16,824 bases of DNA, from positions 1-16,824 of the forward strand of contig JBBSWA010000016.1 of NCBI GenBank assembly GCA_038046485.1, written 5' to 3'. Within the stretch, counting starts at the first letter, position 1. Each line of letters starts with the position of its first letter. The translations under genes and the position numbers were made by a program. The notes under the pieces are model-generated. The model was given only the letters and a program-made list of their open reading frames with translations. It made no database searches and was not told the origin of the DNA. Source of the DNA: JBBSWA01 sp038046485 (lineage in GTDB: Archaea > Nanobdellota > Nanobdellia > Woesearchaeales > SM23-78). This document shows, one piece after another, positions 7,127 to 15,018 of the stretch.

Positions 7127-7135
7127 GTTATATAG
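7127..7135 (+). promoter_or_regulatory. TATA box of the acylphosphatase gene
   Basis: GTTATATAG starts 4 nt after the aIF2-beta stop codon and is centred about 25 nt before the ATG at 7156. It fixes the acylphosphatase start at 7156 and not at the in-frame ATG at 7078 inside aIF2-beta. Confidence 0.55.
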
Positions 7136-7155
7136 TTCTTTTCTTTTATGTGTTC

Positions 7156-7425
7156 ATGCCCTGCCTGCACATCCATATTTCTGGCAAAGTACAAGGCGTT
7201 AGCTTTCGCTATTATGTCTTGAAAGAAGCCCAGCGGCGCGGGGTTTTTGGATGGGTTAAGAACTTGGAAGACGGACGGATGGAAGTTGTTGCACAAGGCA
7301 AAGAAGAAGAACTGCAACAATTGACCCGGCTTTGTCGAAAAGGACCCCTTTATGCGGAAGTAGAGAAGGTAGATGTAAAAGAAGTTCCTGAACAGAAATT
7401 AGAAGGATTTGAGATTAGGTACTAA
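7156..7425 (+). CDS. acyP: Acylphosphatase
   Basis: An 89-residue protein, the standard acylphosphatase length. It contains GKVQGVSFRYYV (10-21), matching the family loop GxVQGVxFR with the catalytic Arg at R18, and GWVKNLEDGRMEVVAQG (32-48) with the catalytic Asn at N36. The enzyme hydrolyses carboxyl-phosphate anhydrides such as acetyl phosphate and carbamoyl phosphate in the cytoplasm, and its cellular purpose is poorly defined in most organisms. An in-frame ATG at 7078 would add 26 residues overlapping aIF2-beta that do not resemble the family, so the leaderless ATG at 7156 is chosen. The core residues are all present and the assignment is secure. Confidence 0.94.
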   Translation: MPCLHIHISGKVQGVSFRYYVLKEAQRRGVFGWVKNLEDGRMEVVAQGKEEELQQLTRLCRKGPLYAEVEKVDVKEVPEQKLEGFEIRY

Positions 7426-7439
7426 TTAATAACTCAATA

Positions 7440-7447
7440 TTTATATA
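7440..7447 (+). promoter_or_regulatory. TATA box of the DNA methyltransferase gene
   Basis: TTTATATA is centred about 27 nt before the ATG at 7471 and no Shine-Dalgarno follows, so a leaderless mRNA is predicted. Confidence 0.55.
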
Positions 7448-7470
7448 TCATACTTTCTATTATATCACAA

Positions 7471-8124
7471 ATGCCAAAAAATAAATCTTGGTTTATAATT
7501 TCTGATAAACTAAAGAAAATAAAATTTACTGGAGACAGTAGTTTTAGATATTCTGAAAAATTTGTAGAGAAAATCCTTAAAGAATACACCAAAAAAGGAG
7601 ATAAAATATTTGACCCTTTCGCAGGTTTCGGAACGACCTTATTAATGGCGCAGAAACTTGGGCGCATCGGAATAGGCATTGAATATGATAAAAAAAGATA
7701 TGAATATATTAAAAGTAAGCTGAAAGAACCTAATAAGATTATACATGGGAATTCAATAAACTTAGAAAAATATAACCTGCCCAAATTTGATTTCTCCCTA
7801 ACTTCCCCACCTTATATGAGATCTTTCGACAAAGAGAACCCTTTTTCTAATTATACAAAAAAGGGAGGGTATACTCAATACTTAAAGGATATCGCAAGAA
7901 TATACTCTAAAATAAAAAATAAAATGAAGAAAAATGCAACGATCATTATAGAGATAGAAAACACATTTGGAAAGAATCATCCTATGACTCCTTTAGCGTG
8001 GGACGTTGGAAAAGTGCTCTCAGACATATTTTATCTTGAAAGAGAAGAGATATTCTGTAGGAATAACCCCACGATTTCGCAAACAAACCATAGCTATTGC
8101 CTGATATTCAGGAACAAAAATTAG
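7471..8124 (+). CDS. Orphan N4/N6-type DNA methyltransferase
   Basis: A 217-residue SAM-dependent amino-methyltransferase. Motif I is FDPFAGFGTT (47-56), the acidic end of motif II is E71 in GIGIEYD, and motif IV is TSPPY (111-115), the form typical of N4-cytosine and some N6-adenine DNA methylases. Motif I precedes motif IV, and no separate large recognition domain is visible. No restriction endonuclease gene lies next to it, so it may be an orphan or phage-type enzyme; action on RNA cannot be excluded. Base use is clearly more AT-rich than the neighbours, with long runs of AAA/ATA codons, hinting at recent acquisition. Its TAG stop overlaps the convergent polC stop by 4 nt, so it sits flush against the PolD operon. 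The class is solid; the target base and sequence are unknown. Confidence 0.85.
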   Translation: MPKNKSWFIISDKLKKIKFTGDSSFRYSEKFVEKILKEYTKKGDKIFDPFAGFGTTLLMAQKLGRIGIGIEYDKKRYEYIKSKLKEPNKIIHGNSINLEKYNLPKFDFSLTSPPYMRSFDKENPFSNYTKKGGYTQYLKDIARIYSKIKNKMKKNATIIIEIENTFGKNHPMTPLAWDVGKVLSDIFYLEREEIFCRNNPTISQTNHSYCLIFRNKN

Positions 8125-11100
8125 CCAAACCACTTCCCCAATTCCTCCTGTTTTTCTGATTCCCTGCCAAAAACACTTTCGATTCTGCGCTTGGTTAACT
8201 CTAAGGTCTGCTTCAGATACGTTGAAACGCCGTACTTGTTTGCCAGGCTGATACTCGGTTCTAGGTACTTGATGATACTCCCTTCTGAAATGGTGAAGAG
8301 CAATTTACCCGAACACTTCGTGCACTTACCGATTAAGGGTGGGCGACGGAATTTCTCATTACAACCCACACACCTAAATTCCTGCTGCGAAAACTTCCTT
8401 AGATTACCTTTTGTATCTCGAATGAAATGCCGCTCGATCACCAGCGTGGCTACCTCCCGTGCGTCCACTGCCCGGATCTTAACTGCTAAGTCCATCTGAC
8501 CCTTTAATTTATCCTGCATACTGGGCAAGAGCTTATACGCAGAACACAAAACCCCCCCATTAAAATCTGAGGTTTCGTGGGTATACCCTAACCCTTCAAA
8601 CTGCTCCTCTGTTTTCAACACCGAAGCCACCTGACGAATCTTTACCTCTTTTGGACTCTTAAACTCCAAGGCAGCAAGATACATCGCTAAGGGATAATGC
8701 CAAGCAATGTCCATATTAAACACTTGATCATCTACCTCATTGGGATTTAATTGATATGTAACAACTAATGGAGCATCCATTTTTGAACCTCTAGACTCAG
8801 GCAAGTACTTCTTTGAAAAATTCAAGAATGCATCCAGCACCAGCAAAAAACACGCCTCATCCCCATCTGCATCTCTACGCATCGCACAATGAAAATAGGG
8901 ATGCGCTAAGAACGTTTGTGTTTGTGAGAATCCGACAATCCTACCTAACATGGCTGCTGAAGTGTGCGGCGCTAAACCTAAGATTTGATGCCCGATTAAG
9001 TCATCTCGGGTGTTCATCTTGTAAAACGGAGGCAGGCCATATAAGTTCACCAATAGCTCATCTACAAATTTTGCCGCCCGAAGCAAAATCCGATCTGCCC
9101 CTTCATCCCCACTAGTTATACAGCAAGGAAGTACCACGTCTTGCACTTTTAACTCCAAGACCTGATTCTCTTGCTCCAAAGGCAACCCTTTACAATCCAA
9201 TTCATACCCTAACGATTTTAACTTCTCAACTGAAACTCCCACTTCCTTAGGCTTGAAATGAGTCAATGCCACTTCAGAACAATCATATCGTATCGTTCCA
9301 TCCTTATTCACACAAATGGAATGCTTTGCACGCAAAAGACCTTTTAACAGGTGCTCAGGAATATGCTCTTTATTGCTTGTACCCCTTACTCCCTTAATTA
9401 AATCTGGGAAAACACGCGTATTTAGTTTTTTTAACAATGCATCAAAATATTCCTTAATCGGAACAGAAGTGCGTCTTGCAGGCAAGGTAACATGAGGACA
9501 ACTGTCTACCACCCCACAGGTTTTACAAAAGGATTTGCGAACCGTACGATCACCACAAAATAAACAAACTCCCCACACCATATCTCTCTTACATGTATTG
9601 CAATAAAAAATAGAAAAGTCAGCAGTTACCTTACCTGACTCCATTGCCGCTTGAAACGAACGCAACTTGCCCCCTTCACCTCCCACTGGAAAAAGCACGT
9701 GGGGACTACCTGTTAACTTACGCATCTTTGCCTTTTCCGGACGCCCCATCCTTGCCCCAACAAAGGTCCCTCCTTTTGCCCGTAACTTTACTGGGCAGAT
9801 CTTATTGATTACTTCTAAACCACTTTCTTCTGCAGGAAAGGTACGTAAGCGCTCTAAAACATCTGTTGAATTGTTCACCCCTAAGGAAAATAATAAAGCC
9901 TTTCCCACTTCAGACTCTAACACCACAAACTCGTTATTTACACATAGATGCGGAACTCCTAATATCTCCAAAATGCGCTTAGACTCATGCATGGGAAGCA
10001 CTACCCTAAAAGGATCCTCCACCAAGTTTAACGTTCGCATCCACTCCAACAAGCTTTTTACATCGGCTCTTGAAACTCCATCCCAAAAAAAGGTAAATGA
10101 AGGATGTAAGGGGACATTTAATTTCCTAGATAACTCAATGGCCTGCCCCAATGAAATCTTTGCCTTCATCGGATTCTTCACCCATTTATCTAATGACTCA
10201 ACTGGAATCTTTGTTAAGTCCGATACTTTTTCCAAGTCTAATGTCCCAAACAAGTCCACCATGGCCTTTTCTAATTCCAACCTCCAAAACTCGGGGCAAT
10301 ACCCTGGAGGAGCTAAGGGGTGACTTCGATCATAAAAATCACCATAACAAATTAATACATCCCCCAAGTACAAAATCTCTAAGACTTGATCCTTAACTTC
10401 TTTGGCCAGTTTTTCTGTCTTTAAAAAAACAACCGAACCATCTTTTAGTTTTACGATAGGCCCATCAATGGAATCGCATGATGTGTAGGATGCCGCTTTT
10501 CCCGGACGCTCCACTTTGAGCTGGGTCCCTGAAGCAATAAAACCATCCAACACCACCATCGTCGCTGGATGTACCCCTTGGCCATTCAACCCTCCCGTTC
10601 TTGCTCTCCCATATCTCAACCGGAATGCACCGGAATGCAATGGAAAACCAAAAACAGGACGGCCCGCTACAATATCTTTTAGGTACGAATAATTTGGAGA
10701 TAACTTTACTTGTTCCGTTGCTCCACCTTTTGCCTGCAACTTTTTTTGCATCTCTGCAAATTCATCTAAAAAACTCCAATGATCCATCCCAAACTCCTTT
10801 GCCCAAGACTTCATCTTACCCCACACCTTAGGAGAGTTTAAACCAAAACACTCCCCAATTACTAAGCAATACCCCCCTCGCACAAAATTTGTCTTAATTC
10901 TAGGGATATCCTTAAAATTTGCATTCGAGATCTCACGATTTTCTAAAGGCTCTCCCGTAATCTCAAGCGGAAAATGCTTCACCAAGAATGTGGATTCTTC
11001 TGGACTAGGAAAATACTGCAAGTTTGCAACATATTCATGATAGTTTTCCAACTCCCCTGGACAGCGCTGGATCTCTTTTTCAGTGGGATCATATGTAGCA

Positions 11101-11636
11101 AATCCGAAGTTCTTTCTGATATAGTCTGCAACGAGCACACACATGACTGCAGCCGTACGCCCCGCTGCACGTACGGGCCCTGCGAAGTCCAAACAAAAAT
11201 ATTGACCTTGACCATCCAATCGACTCTTCAACTCAAGCCCGACAAACCCTTCTAATGGTGCGGAGAGAGAACCTAAAGTTAAATAAGCAAACCCCACCCG
11301 AATCCCAATCTCCATTGCTTCCAACTGATTCTTGAACTTACAAAACTTCTCCTGCGCTACCTCTAAACTGATGTGCATCGCCACCCGCCAATCCAACGCT
11401 CCAAATTCTTTTTCTAAATCTGAAATACGTTCGGCCGCCCCAGATCCCTTGATTTGTGGAGCTACCACACTGATCAGGCCAATAACACGCTCGGCCATAT
11501 TTTTTGCAATTGTGATCTCTACTGTCTCTTCTGGATCAAATCCTTTTTTCCTAGCTTCTGAAGCTAGATCATACAATAAAAAACACTCCTTCTCCAACTT
11601 GGCAAAATACTCTTGCATTTTGGGAGAGGCAATCAT
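8121..11636 (-). CDS. polC: DNA polymerase D large (catalytic) subunit DP2
   Basis: An 1171-residue DP2, the polymerising subunit of family D DNA polymerase, the likely main replicase outside the crown crenarchaea. The catalytic RRDADGDEA motif carries the metal-binding pair D924 and D926. Zinc fingers use C679/C682/C691/C694 and C704/C707/C713, with another near the end at C1089/C1092/C1105/C1108. The last residues read QEELGKWFG: Q1163-F1170 fits the PCNA-binding PIP box (QxxLxxWF). No intein is seen, although polC is a common intein host. The start is the ATG at 11636, which overlaps the polB stop as ATGA and follows GAGGAAGG (11643-11650); an open frame continues to 11762 but that part lies inside polB and is not DP2-like. 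Translation is probably coupled to polB. Confidence 0.96.
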   Translation of the reverse strand: MIASPKMQEYFAKLEKECFLLYDLASEARKKGFDPEETVEITIAKNMAERVIGLISVVAPQIKGSGAAERISDLEKEFGALDWRVAMHISLEVAQEKFCKFKNQLEAMEIGIRVGFAYLTLGSLSAPLEGFVGLELKSRLDGQGQYFCLDFAGPVRAAGRTAAVMCVLVADYIRKNFGFATYDPTEKEIQRCPGELENYHEYVANLQYFPSPEESTFLVKHFPLEITGEPLENREISNANFKDIPRIKTNFVRGGYCLVIGECFGLNSPKVWGKMKSWAKEFGMDHWSFLDEFAEMQKKLQAKGGATEQVKLSPNYSYLKDIVAGRPVFGFPLHSGAFRLRYGRARTGGLNGQGVHPATMVVLDGFIASGTQLKVERPGKAASYTSCDSIDGPIVKLKDGSVVFLKTEKLAKEVKDQVLEILYLGDVLICYGDFYDRSHPLAPPGYCPEFWRLELEKAMVDLFGTLDLEKVSDLTKIPVESLDKWVKNPMKAKISLGQAIELSRKLNVPLHPSFTFFWDGVSRADVKSLLEWMRTLNLVEDPFRVVLPMHESKRILEILGVPHLCVNNEFVVLESEVGKALLFSLGVNNSTDVLERLRTFPAEESGLEVINKICPVKLRAKGGTFVGARMGRPEKAKMRKLTGSPHVLFPVGGEGGKLRSFQAAMESGKVTADFSIFYCNTCKRDMVWGVCLFCGDRTVRKSFCKTCGVVDSCPHVTLPARRTSVPIKEYFDALLKKLNTRVFPDLIKGVRGTSNKEHIPEHLLKGLLRAKHSICVNKDGTIRYDCSEVALTHFKPKEVGVSVEKLKSLGYELDCKGLPLEQENQVLELKVQDVVLPCCITSGDEGADRILLRAAKFVDELLVNLYGLPPFYKMNTRDDLIGHQILGLAPHTSAAMLGRIVGFSQTQTFLAHPYFHCAMRRDADGDEACFLLVLDAFLNFSKKYLPESRGSKMDAPLVVTYQLNPNEVDDQVFNMDIAWHYPLAMYLAALEFKSPKEVKIRQVASVLKTEEQFEGLGYTHETSDFNGGVLCSAYKLLPSMQDKLKGQMDLAVKIRAVDAREVATLVIERHFIRDTKGNLRKFSQQEFRCVGCNEKFRRPPLIGKCTKCSGKLLFTISEGSIIKYLEPSISLANKYGVSTYLKQTLELTKRRIESVFGRESEKQEELGKWFG

Positions 11637-13081
11637 GCAGGCCCTTCCTCTAAGAAGTTCATCACTTTTACTTCCCTCGATTGTAAGTTTACTACAAGCA
11701 CCTTTGCCGGCTGAGGAATGATTCCTAATTTTTCCTGATAGGAAGAAAGCCCTGACCAACATCCGCAGTTTAAGAGTGAAACATTCCGATACAACCCCAT
11801 ACTTACTCGATGGATATGACCCGTCACAAAGAAATCTGGAACCTTATCAATTACCAAGGGATCTCTTCTTTTATCAGGGATGTATAGGTTTGATGTGTGA
11901 GTAGGGGCAAGGTGACGGCGCTGCAATAGGAACTTCATGATGAGTTCTGCTCGTTTCATACCTCCCTTTGCCCTAAGGGACCCCACTTTATCTGCATAAT
12001 ACGTCATAGAAAACCCGTGATACATGAGCACATCAAACCCTGAAAAATCCACGGTTGAACCCACATTCACCCAACATGGATTGCTCAAAATGTGCAAATT
12101 AGGAATCTTCCAAAGTGCCTCTGCAAAATCTTTGTATAATGGTGGTTGAGGCTCAGACAACCTACCCGCATCGTGATTTCCTGCACACAAAATGATCTTG
12201 ATGTGAGAGGGGATCTGCTTTAAGTATTTAGCTAACTCTCCATACTGATCTTTAATATCTGCAATGGTAAGATCCTTTTCCTGCCCAGGATAAATTCCCA
12301 CCCCTTCAACTGCATCTCCTGGAATGAAAATATACCTTACCCTTTTTGCAATCTCCTTTTGTTCATCGTTCCCTTCTTTCCCTTGTAACCACGCCAAAAA
12401 ACGCTTAAACTCACTCTCTAAAAATAAGGTGGATCCGAGGTGAATATCTCCTGTAAAAACAGCATACCCTTCCTTCGGCGATTTTTTCAATTCCTTATCT
12501 ATTGGAATATCTGGGAGCACAACGGAATTTGCAAAAAAGATAACCCCTCCCGTTGAGCCAGGTTCACTTAACATCCCTGTAACTCCAATTACTTCATCGA
12601 GTACAATATCTTTTCCTAATTCATAGATATCACTACGATTCTTGTGTATCAGTACACTTATAATCCCTGTTGGATCTTCTAACTTGAGAATAATATTATT
12701 ATTCTGGGTAATTGATTTTTCAAGTACAATTCCGATAATGGAAACGGGCTCTTTATCTCTTTTTCCGAGCAACTTGTTGATGGATATTAGGCGCTGCAAT
12801 TCCTGCCGATATTTTAACATCCCTTCCAAAGCAATAAACCGTTGATTGAAATATCCGACAAAATCCTCAACTGAACGCTTCTGAGAAGGCTCATCATAGG
12901 ACATGATCACTTTAACTTCTTCATCATCTGCGACTGAAGAGGTTGTTTCTCTATCTAACACACTCTCTTCTGAAAAAAGAGTAGAAGGATCTTCCTCAGA
13001 AGCTGCTAACTGCTCTAACATCTCAGGACTGACTAAAACTCCTTTCTGCAACAATAACTTAACCTTTGCCTGTACATCCAT
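11633..13081 (-). CDS. polB: DNA polymerase D small (exonuclease) subunit DP1
   Basis: A 482-residue DP1. The N-terminal 100 residues are a helical, acidic, low-complexity region; an OB fold follows (about 113-195, with LEDPTGIISVLI), then an Mre11-like calcineurin phosphoesterase domain. All metal-binding motifs are present: GDIHLGS with D212 and H214, PGDAVEG with D256, AGNHDA with N302 and H303, YHG in the middle, and TGHIHR with H422 and H424. DP1 is the 3'-5' proofreading exonuclease of PolD and binds DP2. Because the sites are intact, this is an active-type subunit, unlike the degenerate eukaryotic B-subunits. The ATG at 13081 has the Shine-Dalgarno AAGGAG 9 nt upstream. It starts 13 nt after cdc6 and its TGA overlaps the polC ATG, so the three genes form one operon. 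Confidence 0.96.
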   Translation of the reverse strand: MDVQAKVKLLLQKGVLVSPEMLEQLAASEEDPSTLFSEESVLDRETTSSVADDEEVKVIMSYDEPSQKRSVEDFVGYFNQRFIALEGMLKYRQELQRLISINKLLGKRDKEPVSIIGIVLEKSITQNNNIILKLEDPTGIISVLIHKNRSDIYELGKDIVLDEVIGVTGMLSEPGSTGGVIFFANSVVLPDIPIDKELKKSPKEGYAVFTGDIHLGSTLFLESEFKRFLAWLQGKEGNDEQKEIAKRVRYIFIPGDAVEGVGIYPGQEKDLTIADIKDQYGELAKYLKQIPSHIKIILCAGNHDAGRLSEPQPPLYKDFAEALWKIPNLHILSNPCWVNVGSTVDFSGFDVLMYHGFSMTYYADKVGSLRAKGGMKRAELIMKFLLQRRHLAPTHTSNLYIPDKRRDPLVIDKVPDFFVTGHIHRVSMGLYRNVSLLNCGCWSGLSSYQEKLGIIPQPAKVLVVNLQSREVKVMNFLEEGPA

Positions 13082-13090
13082 TTCTATACA

Positions 13091-13096
13091 CTCCTT
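13091..13096 (-). promoter_or_regulatory. Shine-Dalgarno of polB, overlapping the cdc6 stop
   Basis: AAGGAG on the minus strand lies 9 nt before the polB ATG at 13081 and overlaps the cdc6 TAA (13095-13097). The first gene of the operon looks leaderless while both downstream genes have Shine-Dalgarno sequences, the common archaeal operon pattern. Confidence 0.6.
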
Positions 13097-14333
13097 AATT
13101 AGTATTGGCAGTAGGGCCTTGATCGCTTTTTTCTAACCCTAGGTCTTCTTCTACAATCTTACGAACCTTCCCCTCTAAAGGGGAGGGAATGGACAGTCGA
13201 ATCTCACGTGTGCGCCCAAAACGCCCTTTTGAAATCACCTTGGCATTAATCACTCCTAACATATCTAGCTCAGCTAAAATGTCTGAGACCCTACGCTGAG
13301 TTAATGGGCGAAGGCCGGTTTTAGAACAAATGGATTTATACACCTCATACACTTCCCCTGTAAATATCTTATCTGGATTCTTTTCTCCTAACAACAAGAT
13401 AGCATAGAGTGTTGCCTGAAATTGTTTAGGTTGGGTGAGTACCATATCCAGCACACGGTCTTTTTCAATCTTATCCTCTGCCTCATCCAACTCTTCTAAC
13501 GAGACTTTTAAAAGCCCTTTACGCTCAGCTAGTTCGCCTGCCACACGCAACAGCTCAAGAGCTCGGCGAGCATCCCCATGCTCTCTTGCTGCATATGCTG
13601 CACACTTTTGCAAAACTCCTTCCGATATGGCTGCTGGACGAAAGGCTTTCTCAGAACGATTCTTCAAAATATCTAGAATTTGCAAGGCATTGTATGGTGG
13701 AAAAACCAGCTCTTCCTCACTGAGCGAAGATTTTACTCGCGGATCTAGGTTATTCGCAAAACTTAAACTGTTACTTACTCCCACGATTGAAATCTGTGCG
13801 CGCTTCAATTCTGAATTGATGCGGGTTAGGTTATAGATCACATCGTTTCCTGCTCCATTCACACACAGCTGATCAATCTCATCGAGCACCAAAACCACGT
13901 TTTGCTCTTGACTATCCACAGCCTTAAAGAAAATCCCATACACTTCATCTGTGGGTAATCCGGTTGGAGGAATCTCCTTTCCAAACAGGCGAGAAAGTTG
14001 AGCAATGAGCCGGTATTCTGTATCTGAAACTTTTTTCAACTTGCAATTTAGATAGAGAATTTTTAACTGGATGTTTTGCTGCTCTGCAACACTCAACATC
14101 TTTTCCATTACAAACTTAATGGTTAAGGTTTTGCCTGTCCCTGTTTTTCCATAAATAAACAAGTTTGAAGGTTTTTCCATTTTCAAAGCGGGTGCTAAGA
14201 TATTTGCTACTTGGTTAAGCTGTTGATCTCGATGTAAAAGTTCACTTGGGACGTAGGCAGACTGTAAAACTTGTTTACTTAAGAAGATGGATTCCTTTTT
14301 TAGGTATTTTTCAAAGAACTGGTCGAGTTGCAT
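13095..14333 (-). CDS. cdc6: Replication initiator Orc1/Cdc6
   Basis: A 412-residue archaeal Orc1/Cdc6. The AAA+ module has Walker A GKTGTGKT (62-69), Walker B VLVLDE (147-152), sensor-1 N188 in VGVSNSL, a conserved R199 in LDPRVKSSL and sensor-2 GDARRAL (253-259). The C-terminal winged helix (about 300-395) contains RRVSDILAELDMLG and an Arg-rich wing GRFGRTREIRL. The protein binds origin recognition boxes and loads MCM. The ATG at 14333 is set by a TATA box about 28 nt upstream, so the mRNA is probably leaderless. It heads the cdc6-polB-polC operon and its promoter faces the presumed origin at 14422-15023, the usual archaeal initiator-next-to-origin arrangement. Only one paralogue is in the window. 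Confidence 0.96.
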   Translation of the reverse strand: MQLDQFFEKYLKKESIFLSKQVLQSAYVPSELLHRDQQLNQVANILAPALKMEKPSNLFIYGKTGTGKTLTIKFVMEKMLSVAEQQNIQLKILYLNCKLKKVSDTEYRLIAQLSRLFGKEIPPTGLPTDEVYGIFFKAVDSQEQNVVLVLDEIDQLCVNGAGNDVIYNLTRINSELKRAQISIVGVSNSLSFANNLDPRVKSSLSEEELVFPPYNALQILDILKNRSEKAFRPAAISEGVLQKCAAYAAREHGDARRALELLRVAGELAERKGLLKVSLEELDEAEDKIEKDRVLDMVLTQPKQFQATLYAILLLGEKNPDKIFTGEVYEVYKSICSKTGLRPLTQRRVSDILAELDMLGVINAKVISKGRFGRTREIRLSIPSPLEGKVRKIVEEDLGLEKSDQGPTANTN

Positions 14334-14356
14334 CTAAATTCCAGATGAAGTGGAGG

Positions 14357-14365
14357 TATATAAAG
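14357..14365 (-). promoter_or_regulatory. TATA box of the cdc6-polB-polC operon
   Basis: CTTTATATA on the minus strand is centred about 28 nt before the cdc6 ATG. Five bases farther upstream, TTCTTGTGGAAC (14370-14381 on the + strand) resembles the TTCTTATGGAAC half of the left ORB at 14431-14442 with one mismatch, so the initiator might contact its own promoter. Confidence 0.6.
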
Positions 14366-14421
14366 ATTCTTCTTGTGGAACGTATAGAAGATAAATTACA
14401 GTTTCTAGCATATATGCCACA

Positions 14422-14442
14422 CACCTTCGTTTCTTATGGAAC
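14422..14442 (-). promoter_or_regulatory. Origin recognition box, left
   Basis: Read on the minus strand the box is TTCCATAAGAAACGAAGG, followed by TGTG. It shares TTCCA, GAAAC, AA and GG with the right box and with the published archaeal ORB/mini-ORB core (TTCC, GGAAAC, AA, GGG). Its G-rich end points away from the AT-rich centre, mirroring the right box. The three bases after TTCCA and the broken G-run differ from the best consensus. Confidence 0.65.
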
Positions 14443-14511
14443 TGTTTGGGGTGTATGGGAAAGAGTTGGATGGAGGGGTAAATGAGCTTAATTTGTTGAT
14501 GAACCTGCCTG

Positions 14512-14845
14512 AAAAAAATACTCTTTTTATGGATATTTTTTAGATATCTTTTACTATTTAGATATCTATTCTTATATCATTTAAAGCTGGTTTTTTCCTT
14601 ATTTTATAACCTTTTTAATTTTTTCTTTTGTTTTTTCTAATTAATCCTTTATTTTTTTTATCTGCCTTTTCTTATCTTTTTGTTTGATTTTTTTATTTTT
14701 GTGCTCTTACTTTTATCTTTTTTATCTTTTTTAATCTCTTTATTTTTTCTATTTTTTTATTCTATTCTATCTATATCTATATTTATTTATTATAATATAA
14801 TAATATAATAATATATCTATTAAGTTTCTATATAGAAAGAAATGA
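14512..14845. other. AT-rich putative DNA unwinding element
   Basis: This stretch is dominated by T-runs on the + strand and changes into TAATA-type repeats at about 14790-14816. From 14704 to 14823, 120 nt, there is not a single G on the + strand. A direct repeat TTTAGATATCT occurs at 14539-14549 and 14557-14567, and the perfect palindrome TTTCTATATAGAAA lies at 14825-14838. Such DNA melts easily and fits an unwinding element between the two ORBs. Confidence 0.6.
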
Positions 14846-14853
14846 CTTGCTTC

Positions 14854-14973
14854 AAAAAAAATTCATGATTTCCTCTAAAAAAACATTAAAAACCCTAAAT
14901 TTTCCTTTAAAAACACTAAAAAGCAACAAATCTCCCTAAAAAAGCTAAAAATCGCTTATTTCCCCTATAAAAA
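14854..14973. repeat. Roughly helically phased A-tracts
   Basis: After the palindrome at 14825-14838 the + strand turns from T-rich to A-rich. Runs of A centre near 14857, 14880, 14890, 14898, 14911, 14920, 14929, 14940, 14949 and 14971; from 14880 to 14949 the mean spacing is about 10 bp. Phased A-tracts bend DNA, which could help shape the origin beside the right ORB. Confidence 0.45.
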
Positions 14974-14997
14974 CTCTTGTTTCTTTTTTATTCTTCC

Positions 14998-15018
14998 TTT
15001 CCAACGGAAACAAAGGGG
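14998..15018 (+). promoter_or_regulatory. Origin recognition box, right
   Basis: From 14999 the box reads TTCCAACGGAAACAAAGGGG, a near-perfect archaeal ORB core including GGAAAC and the terminal G-string, followed by TTGGG. It is the best match in the window and lies in inverted orientation to the left box. Confidence 0.75.

Noticed and set aside
7078..7155. Upstream ATG for acylphosphatase overlapping aIF2-beta
   Set aside because: The extra 26 residues do not belong to the family, and the TATA box at 7127-7135 places the transcript start at the ATG at 7156.
9667..10323. Long plus-strand open frame antisense to polC
   Set aside because: Its translation is low-complexity and resembles no family; it is the complement of well-supported DP2 coding sequence.
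11637..11762. 42-codon N-terminal extension of DP2
   Set aside because: It lies inside polB, its sequence is not DP2-like, and the ATG at 11636 overlaps the polB stop with a good Shine-Dalgarno upstream.
14246..14485. Small open frame running from cdc6 into the origin
   Set aside because: It overlaps cdc6 and the left ORB, has no promoter of its own, and its translation shows no recognisable domain.
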